Source of the DNA: Burkholderia sp. GAS332
Lineage (GTDB): Bacteria; Pseudomonadota; Gammaproteobacteria; Burkholderiales; Burkholderiaceae
Direction: 5' to 3'
Assembly: GCA_900142905.1 (NCBI GenBank)
Contig: FSRV01000001.1
Location: 1,984,001 to 2,048,000, forward strand
Length of the DNA stretch: 64,000 nucleotides
Notes under the pieces: model-generated
Told to the model about the DNA's origin: nothing
Seen by the model: the letters and a program-made list of their open reading frames with translations, nothing else
Database searches by the model: none
In this document: piece after piece, positions 24,585-32,359 of the stretch
How the letters are laid out: every line of letters starts with the position of its first letter
How positions within the stretch are numbered: the first letter of the stretch is position 1
Translations under genes and position numbers: made by a program

Positions 24585-25739
24585 GTTAAAAAGAATAAAT
24601 CATGCAACATCCGCGCGTAGGCGACAGGCGACGGCGAGCAGCGCGCTTCGCAGCACGGGGACTTTCAGGCTCATGTGGCATAACTTTCTCCCCGGAAATA
24701 TCGATTTCCTTGTATTTGGAAAGAATAATGTATGTATTCACTGTGCTGCCGCCCGCGGATCTACGTTTGACCTTCGAGTCTCGTTGGCTTGCATAATTTT
24801 GTTCCTGCGTGGGGTTCGCCAACCCATTGATCCCCCGTGACGCTGGGAATGCTGGCATTCGGCAAACCGTTCCCGGTCATGGCGCTAGACAGAAGCGACG
24901 CAACCTACCAGCCGATCGATATCGTTAGCTTCGGCAGATCTTCGTCCGCGGGCAGGATGGCAACCGAGCTTTGATCCGCGGTATCGTCGAACCCAAATCC
25001 ATATGCGAGATGATCGATGCATGACGTCATGCCAGAATCGAGCCCATTCGTTGGCTGGCGCATGCTGATAGAAACTCGAGGCGTTTAGCCAATCTGGGGG
25101 CTCAGTGGCAACATGCCGATTGATCGCACCGGCCAGAATTGCGCCAAAAGCGTTCGCGTCAGTCCCTCTGGGTTGGAGCACGCCATTGTTGGTCAACACA
25201 TCGCATGTTCCCGGCTTGGCCATGTTGAATACCGGACCGCCATTGATCGAACCCGAAGGAGCTGCCGAACGAATAGGACGACCAATCCGATCGGCCGCAT
25301 CGATCAAACAGGTTAGCAATTCTATGTAATCGCCGGCTCAGGTGTCATGGTCGCGGCGGGCAATAGTTTGCTGGCGTTCGACTACGTTCCCTGGAGCGCG
25401 AGCGCACGCGGCGCGGGCATCGATCGTGTTGTAGCGTTCGCGAGATGACCCTTCCTACGAGCCGGGCAGAACCGTATTCACTGTGCACGTTCGTGTTCTG
25501 GGGCATATTGCACCCCACGACGCGTACCCATCGCATTCTTGCAGATCAGGTGGTCACCTTCGTGCGCCCATTTTCCTGTGACAGGTCCACTCAAATCTTG
25601 AGTGATGCCGGGCACGCGGGACGTGCGCGCTTTCGTGAATGATTTGAGAAAGAATGAACTCGAGCCGAAGCTAATTGAAATCTAATTCAAGGACAGTACA
25701 TTGAACTCTCGAACCATTCATAACCGTTGCGGAGAGTCC
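24575..25739. other. Long region without a recognisable gene
   Basis: About 1.1 kb holds no frame I can assign. Its left part (24550-24730) is more AT-rich than the surroundings. A minus-strand frame at 24885-25319 (about 144 codons, with the fragment NNGVLQPRGTDANAFGAILAG) has some protein-like composition but no start signal and no family I recognise; it may be a decayed gene. The right end carries box E for the next small gene. Confidence 0.35.
25672..25688 (+). promoter_or_regulatory. 11-bp-period direct repeat (box E) before the 68-aa gene
   Basis: TAATTGAAATC followed by TAATTC contains two matching half-sites 11 bp apart, 52 bp before the ATG at 25740. This is among the best matches in the window. 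Confidence 0.65.
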
Positions 25740-25946
25740 ATGATGCTAGACCTGTTTCAGCGAGCCAACTTGATCGATGCGACGAGCCGCGGAATTAGCG
25801 AGATCAATCGAACCATACAAAGGTTGAAGAGAGAGTGTCCGCAGGCCTTTCATACGAAAGAAACGTTGGCCTCACGGATGTTCTATCACAGACCGCCAGA
25901 GCACACGCCGTGCGGTGGCTTTGTCGATGGGCGGATGAACGATTGA
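25740..25946 (+). CDS. Small protein of unknown function (68 aa)
   Basis: GGAGAG lies five bases before ATG-ATG at 25740. The product (MMLDLFQRANLIDATSRGISEINRTIQRLKREC...) is helical at the start, has a basic middle and ends in PCGGFVDGRMND. No signal peptide, membrane segment or known family is seen. The strong ribosome-binding site and well-placed regulator box support a real gene of the same regulon as the other small proteins here. Confidence 0.6.
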   Translation: MMLDLFQRANLIDATSRGISEINRTIQRLKRECPQAFHTKETLASRMFYHRPPEHTPCGGFVDGRMND

Positions 25947-25988
25947 GTACTGCTTTAGGGTTTCCCATCCAGCAGGTGGGTGTCCATC

Positions 25989-26710
25989 CTATGAAGAGGT
26001 ACGCAGCTTACCGGTCGCGAGCATCACCGCCGCCAACACAAAGATCCCGGCGAGAATGCCGGATAGCCGCATCAGCGCGGGTAGCGGATCGGCCGACCAA
26101 TGATGATCCTGAACAAACACCATGATGAACGCAATGGTGAATTGCCGGCCCACGTAGCTTGCGCCTTCCCGTCCCGTTTGGACGTGACACCCTGTCCACA
26201 CCCCGATGGCCAACGCGAGCATGCACAGCATGGCTTGCCCCTGTATCAGCGGGAGTAGCGCAACACCGAGCACACCGGCGAGCAAGCAGCCCGCCACACG
26301 CTGCACCATCTTTTCCATGACCGGCTGCCGGGTGCTGTCTGCGGCGAGCCCCGGCGGCACAATCAGCACCGCGATCGCCGTGACCATCGCTTGCGCGAAA
26401 CCCAGCAGATGCATCACGTAAGTCAGGGATCCAAGGATGGTGATCGACAGTGCGGCCTGCAAGCCCAGCAGCATGCGCGTCGGGCGCACTGATTCCAGTG
26501 GCGGTGTCAAAACCGCCGCGGAAGGCGCGCTGGATTCGGCCACGTATCTGACAGCCCCAACGCGTTTGCAAGCGCGACCGAGAGCATCGCTTCGGTCCCG
26601 AATGTCGCGCGCGCTCTGGAAGGCTTCCACGCCGCCAGTTCGCGCCCGAGTGCGAATAGGGCGGTCCGGCAGGTCAGAGCGAGGGTGCCGACGGGCGTCA
26701 TCGATGCCAC
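25989..26710 (-). pseudogene. FUSC-family (fusaric acid/aromatic acid exporter) protein, broken
   Basis: Two frames together make a FUSC-type membrane protein. The N-terminal part (from about 26701: RTALFALGRELAAWKPSRARATFGTEAMLSVALANALGLSDTW) ends at about 26540. Reading then shifts to another frame that continues as a C-terminal block with several hydrophobic segments (LSITILGSLTYVMHLLGFAQ, VTAIAVLIVPPGLA). Between SDTW and this block the first membrane domain (normally starting WWAAISGF) is missing. An internal deletion combined with a frameshift best explains this. The product would be non-functional. It lies next to a DUF4239 membrane gene on the same strand. Confidence 0.7.
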
Positions 26711-26761
26711 CGCCGTTTCGTCACGGAAGCGCGAGGGACATGGGGGGAGAGGTGCCTCAAG

Positions 26762-27523
26762 TCATCGCCCCATGAACTTGAGCGCATCCATCATGGGCGT
26801 ATTCGACGCATTCACCATGCCCTGAAATGGCGTGTCGAGATCGAGGACAACGTACACAGCTGTCGTGGCCGATACTGCGCAAAGAAGAAACACGACGCAC
26901 ATGCTCCAGTTTCTTGGCGCACTGAAGCCGAATATGCCGAATATGACGGTCAGCCAGCCAACCAGCACGGCAATGAGGGGAGCGGGAATCGAGCCTCTTC
27001 TGTGTTCGAGTGCGAGCCATCGACCCGCGAATATGTCGTCCCAAAGTTGCATCGCATGGTCACGAAGTTTGTCCTGCGCGGGGCCGACGGTCTGCAAGGC
27101 GAAAATGCGTCCCTGGATGTCATAGGTACCACTGAGGATTTCTCGCGACTCTGCCTCTGCAGTCGTTCCCGTTTTGTTGGAGAACAGGAAGGAGATCCAT
27201 CGGGCATAGTCGTTCTTGATGTCGGCGCGTAGGCCATCGGCCGATGGGCCAAACTGGGACAACGTTCGGTCCAATTGGATCATGGCGACACTATTGTGTT
27301 GGAGCGCGCTGTTGACCAGGTCAAGCGAAGATTTTCCGGAAGAAATCAGCAGGCTCAGCACTAAGGCCGAAAGCGTTGCCACCAGACCAACGGCAATTCG
27401 CATCGCGGCAAGCGAGTCTTCCGAGAAATGGTGATCGGCGAGGCGTGCGCGCACATGCGATCCAAGCGCTGCACTCGCCAGAATGAGCACAAGCACAACG
27501 GCGGAAAAGACATAGTGACCCAT
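26762..27523 (-). CDS. DUF4239-family membrane protein
   Basis: The product has 253 residues. It has an N-terminal transmembrane segment (YVFSAVVLVLILASAALG), a second at about 45-65 (AVGLVATLSALVLSLLISS), a soluble central part (about 70-180) and two C-terminal segments (LIAVLVGWLTVIFGIFGFSA and VVFLLCAVSATTAVYVVLDL). The pattern, including LVLSLLISSGKSSLD near residue 60 and LDTPFQGM near the end, matches DUF4239, a bestrophin-like family of unknown function. It probably began an operon with the now broken FUSC gene. Confidence 0.8.
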   Translation of the reverse strand: MGHYVFSAVVLVLILASAALGSHVRARLADHHFSEDSLAAMRIAVGLVATLSALVLSLLISSGKSSLDLVNSALQHNSVAMIQLDRTLSQFGPSADGLRADIKNDYARWISFLFSNKTGTTAEAESREILSGTYDIQGRIFALQTVGPAQDKLRDHAMQLWDDIFAGRWLALEHRRGSIPAPLIAVLVGWLTVIFGIFGFSAPRNWSMCVVFLLCAVSATTAVYVVLDLDTPFQGMVNASNTPMMDALKFMGR

Positions 27524-27616
27524 GTTGAGCCGGCCTCGTTCGATTGCGCGGGTGATGACGCTGACGTCGACCCATCCTGGCAGCTATGGCGCAGATTATA
27601 GGGCTGGAGGCCCAAG

Positions 27617-27644
27617 AGGCCACGCGTTTTCGAGCGCGTGGCCT
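27617..27644. repeat. Perfect 10-bp-stem hairpin in an intergenic gap
   Basis: AGGCCACGCG and CGCGTGGCCT pair perfectly around TTTTCGAG. It lies about 125 bp beyond the end of the TerB-like gene and upstream of DUF4239 on the minus strand. No T-tract follows, so a terminator role is only possible. Confidence 0.35.
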
Positions 27645-27767
27645 GGTGGATTCGAATGGGTGGCTAAGCCGGGGTGGCGGGCGGCCGCCTCCGGCCGGAG
27701 CGCGTTTTCGTCATCCCGCCCGGGGTAAAGAAGATGCGCCTCTCAAGCGACACGGCCGGCCCTTCAG

Positions 27768-28217
27768 TCATTGCACTCGATGCCCGCGCGCGAGCCTGAT
27801 CAGATCGCGTGGACGCGCCCGATCGGCTTGCTCCGGCACTTTCCACGCAGCGCGCAACAGGTAAAGAAATCTGGCTTCTCCTTCGGAGATATGCCTGTCC
27901 GCATGAATGGCTTCCTTGCACAGCCAGATGACGTCGCGCCGGGTTTGCCAGTCCTGCACGTCGGCCGCGAGTTGCTCGACGATGACGGGATCGAGGCTGC
28001 ACGCGTCGCCCCAATTCAGATAGGCGGCGGCAGTCAGATCTTCGCACAGCGTCTGCACGACGGCCAGAAACTGACGCGGGCGCAACGACAATCGCTGTTC
28101 GATGCCGTGGCGATCGAGCGCTTCGATCTCGTCCGCTCCTACGTGTCCGTCCGACAGCAAGCAGGCCGCGACGATACGTGCGGCGGCTTCAGGACTGTCG
28201 CATTGATAGTGACGCAT
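27768..28217 (-). CDS. TerB-like (tellurite resistance-type) domain protein
   Basis: The ATG at 28217 follows AAGGAGAACCAAC. The 149-residue product (MRHYQCDSPEAAARIVAACLLSDGHVGADEIEALDRHGIEQRLS...) is all helical, with two acidic motifs, LLSDGHVGADEIEAL (about 20-34) and IHADRHISEGEARFLYLL (about 113-130). These are the paired metal-binding-like helices of the TerB fold. Function is unknown; many members sit in stress or envelope contexts. It lies 26 bp after the DUF3563 gene and is probably co-transcribed with it. Confidence 0.75.
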   Translation of the reverse strand: MRHYQCDSPEAAARIVAACLLSDGHVGADEIEALDRHGIEQRLSLRPRQFLAVVQTLCEDLTAAAYLNWGDACSLDPVIVEQLAADVQDWQTRRDVIWLCKEAIHADRHISEGEARFLYLLRAAWKVPEQADRARPRDLIRLARGHRVQ

Positions 28218-28243
28218 GTTGGTTCTCCTTATCCGTTGATCGT

Positions 28244-28477
28244 TCACAGTTCGTTGTCGCGCGGCATCACGCTCGAATGCAGACTGAACGGATAGAAGCC
28301 CCGATCGAGATGGCGCATGCGGCGTTCGAGATCCACGAGATCGGACGATGACGCCAGATACGCTTCGCGTTGTTCGAAGTGAGAAGGCGGGAACAACGAC
28401 GCCAGATACCCATTGCGTTCGTCGTGGCGAGAAGACGAGAACAACGCTCCCAGTTTTTCGAAAAGTGCGGCAAACAT
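28244..28477 (-). CDS. DUF3563 family small protein
   Basis: This 77-residue protein follows AAGGAGCACATC. Its pattern MFAALFEKLGALF...REAYLASSSDLVDLERRMRHLDR matches DUF3563, a short family common in Burkholderia of unknown function. There is an internal near-repeat of E/N-x-YLASLF and EAYLASSS, suggesting a duplicated helix. It is the first gene of a pair with the TerB-like protein. Box H (28623-28639) lies 146 bp upstream on the same strand. Confidence 0.8.
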   Translation of the reverse strand: MFAALFEKLGALFSSSRHDERNGYLASLFPPSHFEQREAYLASSSDLVDLERRMRHLDRGFYPFSLHSSVMPRDNEL

Positions 28478-28622
28478 GATGTGCTCCTTGGGTGGCGCGA
28501 CGCATGTCGGGCCGGCGGTCCGTATCGTCGCTTCAGTCCGATGCGTGCCGAACGCGCTTTTCGCGTCTGACTGGTGGTTCGAATCTGAACCTGTGCATCG
28601 ACGAACGGATCGTAGGCGCCGT

Positions 28623-28639
28623 GAATTAGGCGGAAATGA
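28623..28639 (-). promoter_or_regulatory. 11-bp-period direct repeat (box H) before DUF3563-terB
   Basis: The minus strand reads TCATTTCCGCC then TAATTC, half-sites 11 bp apart, oriented toward the DUF3563 gene 146 bp away. It lies 71 bp from box F, which faces the opposite way. Confidence 0.6.
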
Positions 28640-28709
28640 GGAGCGTGCGCGGCACGCCGAAAATGATTCACGCCGAGATCAAGCGCCTGTTTCATACAGG
28701 CAGGGCCGC

Positions 28710-28723
28710 TCATTCTTTCCTAA
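28710..28723 (+). promoter_or_regulatory. 11-bp-period direct repeat (box F), split by the IS element
   Basis: TCATTCTTTCC is followed by TAA and then the IS. After the IS the duplicated CTAA continues as CTAACTCTC, so the uninterrupted box would have read TCATT-N6-TAACT with 11-bp spacing. It would have lain about 80 bp before the Pro/Tyr-rich exported protein. Confidence 0.55.
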
Positions 28724-30204
28724 TCTTACTGTGTCACGTATTTTTCGTGCCACCGTTGCGATGAATGGTGCAGACGTTGCGTTAGTCGCAGTCCGAGCAG
28801 GATACGCAACGTCGTGATGGAGTCAGGAACGTGGCGTTGTGCGCGCTGGACTGCCGCGTGCGATGTAATCCGCGGGAAGCGCAGGCAGCGTGCGTTCGAT
28901 GAAGTTTTTTTTATCGCCGCTGCCTGATCCCATCCTGAGTCTCTGGGCCATCAGAAACCCATATGCGGCAATACTCAGCGTGGCGTGGTGGTGAAAGCCA
29001 CGCCAGCCGCGACCTTCGTAGTGACCCAGTCCGAATTCCTGCTTCAGATCCTGATAGTCGCGCTCGATGCGCCAGCGCATCTTGGTTACCGATACAAGCT
29101 GTTCAAGTGTCGCCTCCCCCGGAGCGGTACTGAGAAAGTACTTGAGCGGCTCTTTATCTCCCTCGGGCCATTCGATGAGTAGCCACTCTTCCTCGCGCTG
29201 GGTAGTGCGCCAATAGTCCTGATGAGCGGGACGAACCCGCACGGCGGCAAAGCGCGAGGAGAGTGCCGCGTTGCTGCCTTCCCGCCAGGTGACGGTCTGC
29301 CAGGTGTTCGCAGGTAATTGCATGGCCAGCGCCTTGACCGCCTGCGGTTCGTGGCCGGGTGCGCGACGCAGCAGTGTCGGTGCGTTGCCACGCCCATTCC
29401 AGGGCTTGGGCGCGAGCGGCGCCGTACCCGGTGCCCATACTGAGGTGCCCGGACGGATCCCCACGGCGTATAACAAACCCAGTTCGCTTATCCCTTCCCG
29501 AAAGGCCGTTTCATCACCATATCCTGCATCGGCCAGCACGATACCCGGCACAATCCCGGATGCAATCGCTTCGCGCAGTTGGGTCAGCGCAATCTGTGGC
29601 TTCGTTGCGAAGGCCTGATCGTCAGGAATGCCGGCGCGACGGGCACGTTCCCGATCGTCAATCCACTCCCTGGGAACATACAGTTGCCAGGCGATAGGCA
29701 GGCTGCCGCGTTGCGTTGCGATCGATAAACTCACTGCGACCTGACAGTTGTCCTGTTTGCCGAGTTGGCCACAGTACTGACGTGCAACGCCCACCGAATG
29801 GCGACCCTTCTTTGGAAAGCCTGTGTCGTCAATAATCCAGTAGTAGCCGGCCTCTTCAGCGGCATGCGCGCCTAGCACCGGCATCACCCATTCGCGCACC
29901 CGTCGCATGATCGCCTTGTCGGACCATTCGGCCTTGGCAACAAAATGGTGGAGCGACTGATGCTTCGCACTGGCATGAAGCGGATCAATATGCGCAGCCA
30001 TCGGCTCGACGCTCTTCCTTGACAGTGGCATCACCAGACCGGAACAGTAGCCTTTAAGGCCGGCGTGGCGATTAGCGTGCCCTAACTCCTGTGCCAGATG
30101 GTCGAGATACGCGTCAAATTCATCGAGATCGTTTGCCATTCCGATACCCCGTAGTCGCTATTACTTCATACTACCAGGTATCGCTTTTAGCTGACACAGT
30201 AAGA
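28724..30204. mobile_element. IS701-family insertion sequence, complete, with 4-bp target duplication
   Basis: The element is 1481 bp. The ends share a 13-bp terminal inverted repeat TCTTACTGTGTCA. It is flanked by direct repeats CTAA at 28720-28723 and 30205-30208, in keeping with the YTAR-type targets known for IS701. One transposase gene fills most of it and is intact, so the copy looks recent. It separates the DUF3563/terB pair from the Pro/Tyr-rich exported protein gene. Confidence 0.9.
28823..30139 (-). CDS. IS701-family DDE transposase
   Basis: The 438-residue transposase carries the DDE triad: WIIDDTGFPKKG (Asp at about 104-105), IVLADAGYGD (second Asp) and WRIERDYQDLKQEFGLGHYEGRGW (Glu near residue 350). 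The N-terminal region (about 1-95) is the helical DNA-binding part and the C-terminus ends with a short basic tail. There are no frameshifts or internal stops. It is the only gene of the element at 28724-30204. Confidence 0.93.
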   Translation of the reverse strand: MANDLDEFDAYLDHLAQELGHANRHAGLKGYCSGLVMPLSRKSVEPMAAHIDPLHASAKHQSLHHFVAKAEWSDKAIMRRVREWVMPVLGAHAAEEAGYYWIIDDTGFPKKGRHSVGVARQYCGQLGKQDNCQVAVSLSIATQRGSLPIAWQLYVPREWIDDRERARRAGIPDDQAFATKPQIALTQLREAIASGIVPGIVLADAGYGDETAFREGISELGLLYAVGIRPGTSVWAPGTAPLAPKPWNGRGNAPTLLRRAPGHEPQAVKALAMQLPANTWQTVTWREGSNAALSSRFAAVRVRPAHQDYWRTTQREEEWLLIEWPEGDKEPLKYFLSTAPGEATLEQLVSVTKMRWRIERDYQDLKQEFGLGHYEGRGWRGFHHHATLSIAAYGFLMAQRLRMGSGSGDKKNFIERTLPALPADYIARGSPARTTPRS

Positions 30205-30278
30205 CTAACTCTCAACGACCAGAATGCACGTCATCCGATGCAGCCAATTCGCTGCGCCGAAGGTCAAGGAGAAAAAAC

Positions 30279-30569
30279 ATGAAAGGGATTCGCCAGGTGG
30301 TAGTCGCCGCCGCATTAAGCGTCGGCCTCGTGAGTGTTGCCGAGGCGCATGTGTTCGTCGGTGTCGGCATCGGGCTGCCGGTGATGCCGGTGGCGCCAAT
30401 CGTGGCAGCGGTGCCTGTTGCGCCCGTACCGATCTATGCACCGCCGCCTGCGCCCGTGTATTACGCGCCGCCACCTCCCGTGTATGTGCCGCCCGTGGTC
30501 GTGGGTTATTACGGACACCCGTACTGGGGGTACCGGCACTACGGATATGGATATGCCTACTGGCGCTAG
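30279..30569 (+). CDS. Small Pro/Tyr/Val-rich exported protein
   Basis: Strong AAGGAG lies before the ATG. The 96-residue product has a signal peptide (MKGIRQVVVAAALSVGLVSVAEA). The mature part is low-complexity: a Val/Pro-rich part (PVMPVAPIVAAVPVAPVPIY), then repeats of the type YAPPPAPVYYAPPPPVYVPP, and a Tyr/Gly/His/Trp tail (GYYGHPYWGYRHYGYG). Such proteins are widespread in Burkholderiales and probably associate with the envelope, but no function is known. The native upstream control box has been split by the IS, so expression may now be altered. Confidence 0.75.
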   Translation: MKGIRQVVVAAALSVGLVSVAEAHVFVGVGIGLPVMPVAPIVAAVPVAPVPIYAPPPAPVYYAPPPPVYVPPVVVGYYGHPYWGYRHYGYGYAYWR

Positions 30570-30613
30570 TGCAGGACCCTGCGCCAACGGCTGAATCACG
30601 TCCAGACGGCACC

Positions 30614-30630
30614 TCATTCTTTGCTAATTC
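30614..30630 (+). promoter_or_regulatory. 11-bp-period direct repeat (box G) before the sensor kinase
   Basis: TCATTCTTTGC followed by TAATTC is a near-perfect box with 11-bp spacing on the plus strand, 168 bp before the kinase ATG. It suggests that the two-component system regulates itself. Confidence 0.65.
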
Positions 30631-30797
30631 TTCTTCTTTACAGTGAAGTCCATGGCGTCGTTTCGACGCCAGAAAGCGCCTGGTCGGGGGTGTAGAATCG
30701 CTCCACAAAAAACCTGTCTCAGCCGTCTCTTGCGTTGCCCTGGGTGTTCCGGCGTCCCCGAATCGCTCGTTGGACGAAACACTTTTTCCGCGTCGCT

Positions 30798-32111
30798 ATG
30801 ATCAAGTCTCTACGAAACCAGCTTGTCTTCGCGCTTTGCGTGCTGGTCAGCATCGTCGGCGTGGTGCAGGGCGTCAGTTCGTTTCAGTTGTCGAAAGCGG
30901 GCATGAGCGCGTTGCTCGACCTTCGGCTCGAACAGGTCGCCGGCCGTATGCGCGGCGGTTTCGCGGATTCGCTGCCCACCATTCCCGCGCGCGGCTCGCA
31001 ACCGGAACGCGACATTGTCATTACGATCTGGAAGGACGATCAGGCCACGCCGTACCGGTCGACCGAACCTTCTTTGGCGCTGCCACGCGAGGCGCCGGCG
31101 GGTTTCACGACGACCGCCGTCAGCGGCGAGGAATGGCGCATCTACACGCTGCGTGAGCCGTCTATGGTGATCCAGGTCGCACAACGCTCGGCGGTGCGGC
31201 ACGAGCTTGCGGAGGAAAGTGCAGTCAATACGCTTTGGCCGATGATCGTACTCGTGCCGCTGGTGTGGATTGCCGTGCTGCTTGTCGTGCGCCGCTCGTT
31301 GCGCAAGTTGAATCGTCTGGGGGCGCAAGTGCAGGGCATCGACGTCAGTCATTTTCAGCAATTGTCGACGGCGGGTGTACCGATCGAAATACGTCCTTTC
31401 ATCGACTCGATCAATCTGATGATCGATCGGCTCGCACAATCGATCGAGTCGGAACGCAAGTTTATTTCCGACGCGGCGCACGAACTGCGCACGCCGCTCA
31501 CCGCGCTTCAATTACAGGCGGACAATCTGCAGCCGCTTATCGTGGCCGGCAACCAGCAGCGCTTTCTCGAGTTGCGCAGCGGCATCACACGCAGTGGCGG
31601 TCTGATCACGCAATTGCTCAGGCTCGCGCGTGCCGATGCGGCGCTGCAAGCCGAGACGCTGACGCGCGTCGATGTGCCCGCCGTGGTCGTCGATGCCGTG
31701 GCCGAAGTATTGCCGATCGCGATGAAGCGCGGCATCGATATCGGCGCCGACGAAATGGCGGGCGCGTTTGTGCACGCGGTCGAAGCCGATGTCGGCATTG
31801 CCGTGCGCAATCTGGTCGGCAACGCGATCCGCTACACGCCGGACGGCGGCAAAGTCGATCTGAGCGTCCGGGTGCGCGACGACATGGTATGGATCGAGGT
31901 GATCGACACCGGGCCCGGCATTGCGGAAGAACTGCTGCCACGGGTGTTCGACCGCTTCTTTCGCGCCAATACGCAAATCGAGGGCAGCGGCCTCGGACTG
32001 TCGATCGTCAGGGCGATCGCGAGTAAATATGGCGGCGCGGCGAGTCTTCGCAATCGTCAAGACGGCCCGTCGGGGATCGTCGCGTCGATTGGATTTCCGT
32101 CAGCCTCTTAG
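30798..32111 (+). CDS. Sensor histidine kinase (QseC/PmrB/TctE-like)
   Basis: The product has 437 residues. The layout is TM1 (about 8-28), a periplasmic sensor of about 115 residues, TM2 (about 146-165, LWPMIVLVPLVWIAVLLVV), HAMP, a HisKA domain with phospho-accepting His228 (DAAHELRTPLTALQLQADN) and an ATPase domain with N box (NLVGNAIRYTPDGG), G1 (DTGPGI), F (FDRFFRA) and G2 (GSGLGLSIV). It autophosphorylates and passes phosphate to a response regulator, most likely the intact one at 32360-33034. The signal is not known; relatives sense metals, peptides or carboxylates. The ATG at 30798 starts at the natural N-terminus (MIKSLRNQLVF). Confidence 0.92.
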   Translation: MIKSLRNQLVFALCVLVSIVGVVQGVSSFQLSKAGMSALLDLRLEQVAGRMRGGFADSLPTIPARGSQPERDIVITIWKDDQATPYRSTEPSLALPREAPAGFTTTAVSGEEWRIYTLREPSMVIQVAQRSAVRHELAEESAVNTLWPMIVLVPLVWIAVLLVVRRSLRKLNRLGAQVQGIDVSHFQQLSTAGVPIEIRPFIDSINLMIDRLAQSIESERKFISDAAHELRTPLTALQLQADNLQPLIVAGNQQRFLELRSGITRSGGLITQLLRLARADAALQAETLTRVDVPAVVVDAVAEVLPIAMKRGIDIGADEMAGAFVHAVEADVGIAVRNLVGNAIRYTPDGGKVDLSVRVRDDMVWIEVIDTGPGIAEELLPRVFDRFFRANTQIEGSGLGLSIVRAIASKYGGAASLRNRQDGPSGIVASIGFPSAS

Positions 32112-32359
32112 CTCAGATTAACTAACCCATTCGTTGCCAGTTCGTCGCGTTCAAGCTGAATTCGTGGAAGCGCCGGCCCCTTCTGATTCCGACAAGGCGA
32201 TGTGCGCGGTGGCCGCCACAGGCACGTGTCAGCTATGATGCGATTTGGCCCGTGCCCGCATAGCGGCTGCACCGGCGGGCTCCGGCTGGGAATCGTTCCC
32301 CGTATTCCGTTTCTCGCGTCTCGGCCAACGACACTCTTCGTTGCTGTGGAAACGACATC

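Noticed and set aside
24586..24858. Minus-strand frame of 90 codons
   Set aside because: Composition changes abruptly along it, no ribosome-binding site and no family; treated as part of the dark region.
32101..32140. TTAGCTCAGATTAACTAACCC after the kinase stop as another regulator box
   Set aside because: Spacing of the half-sites is not 11 bp and they do not match the pattern.
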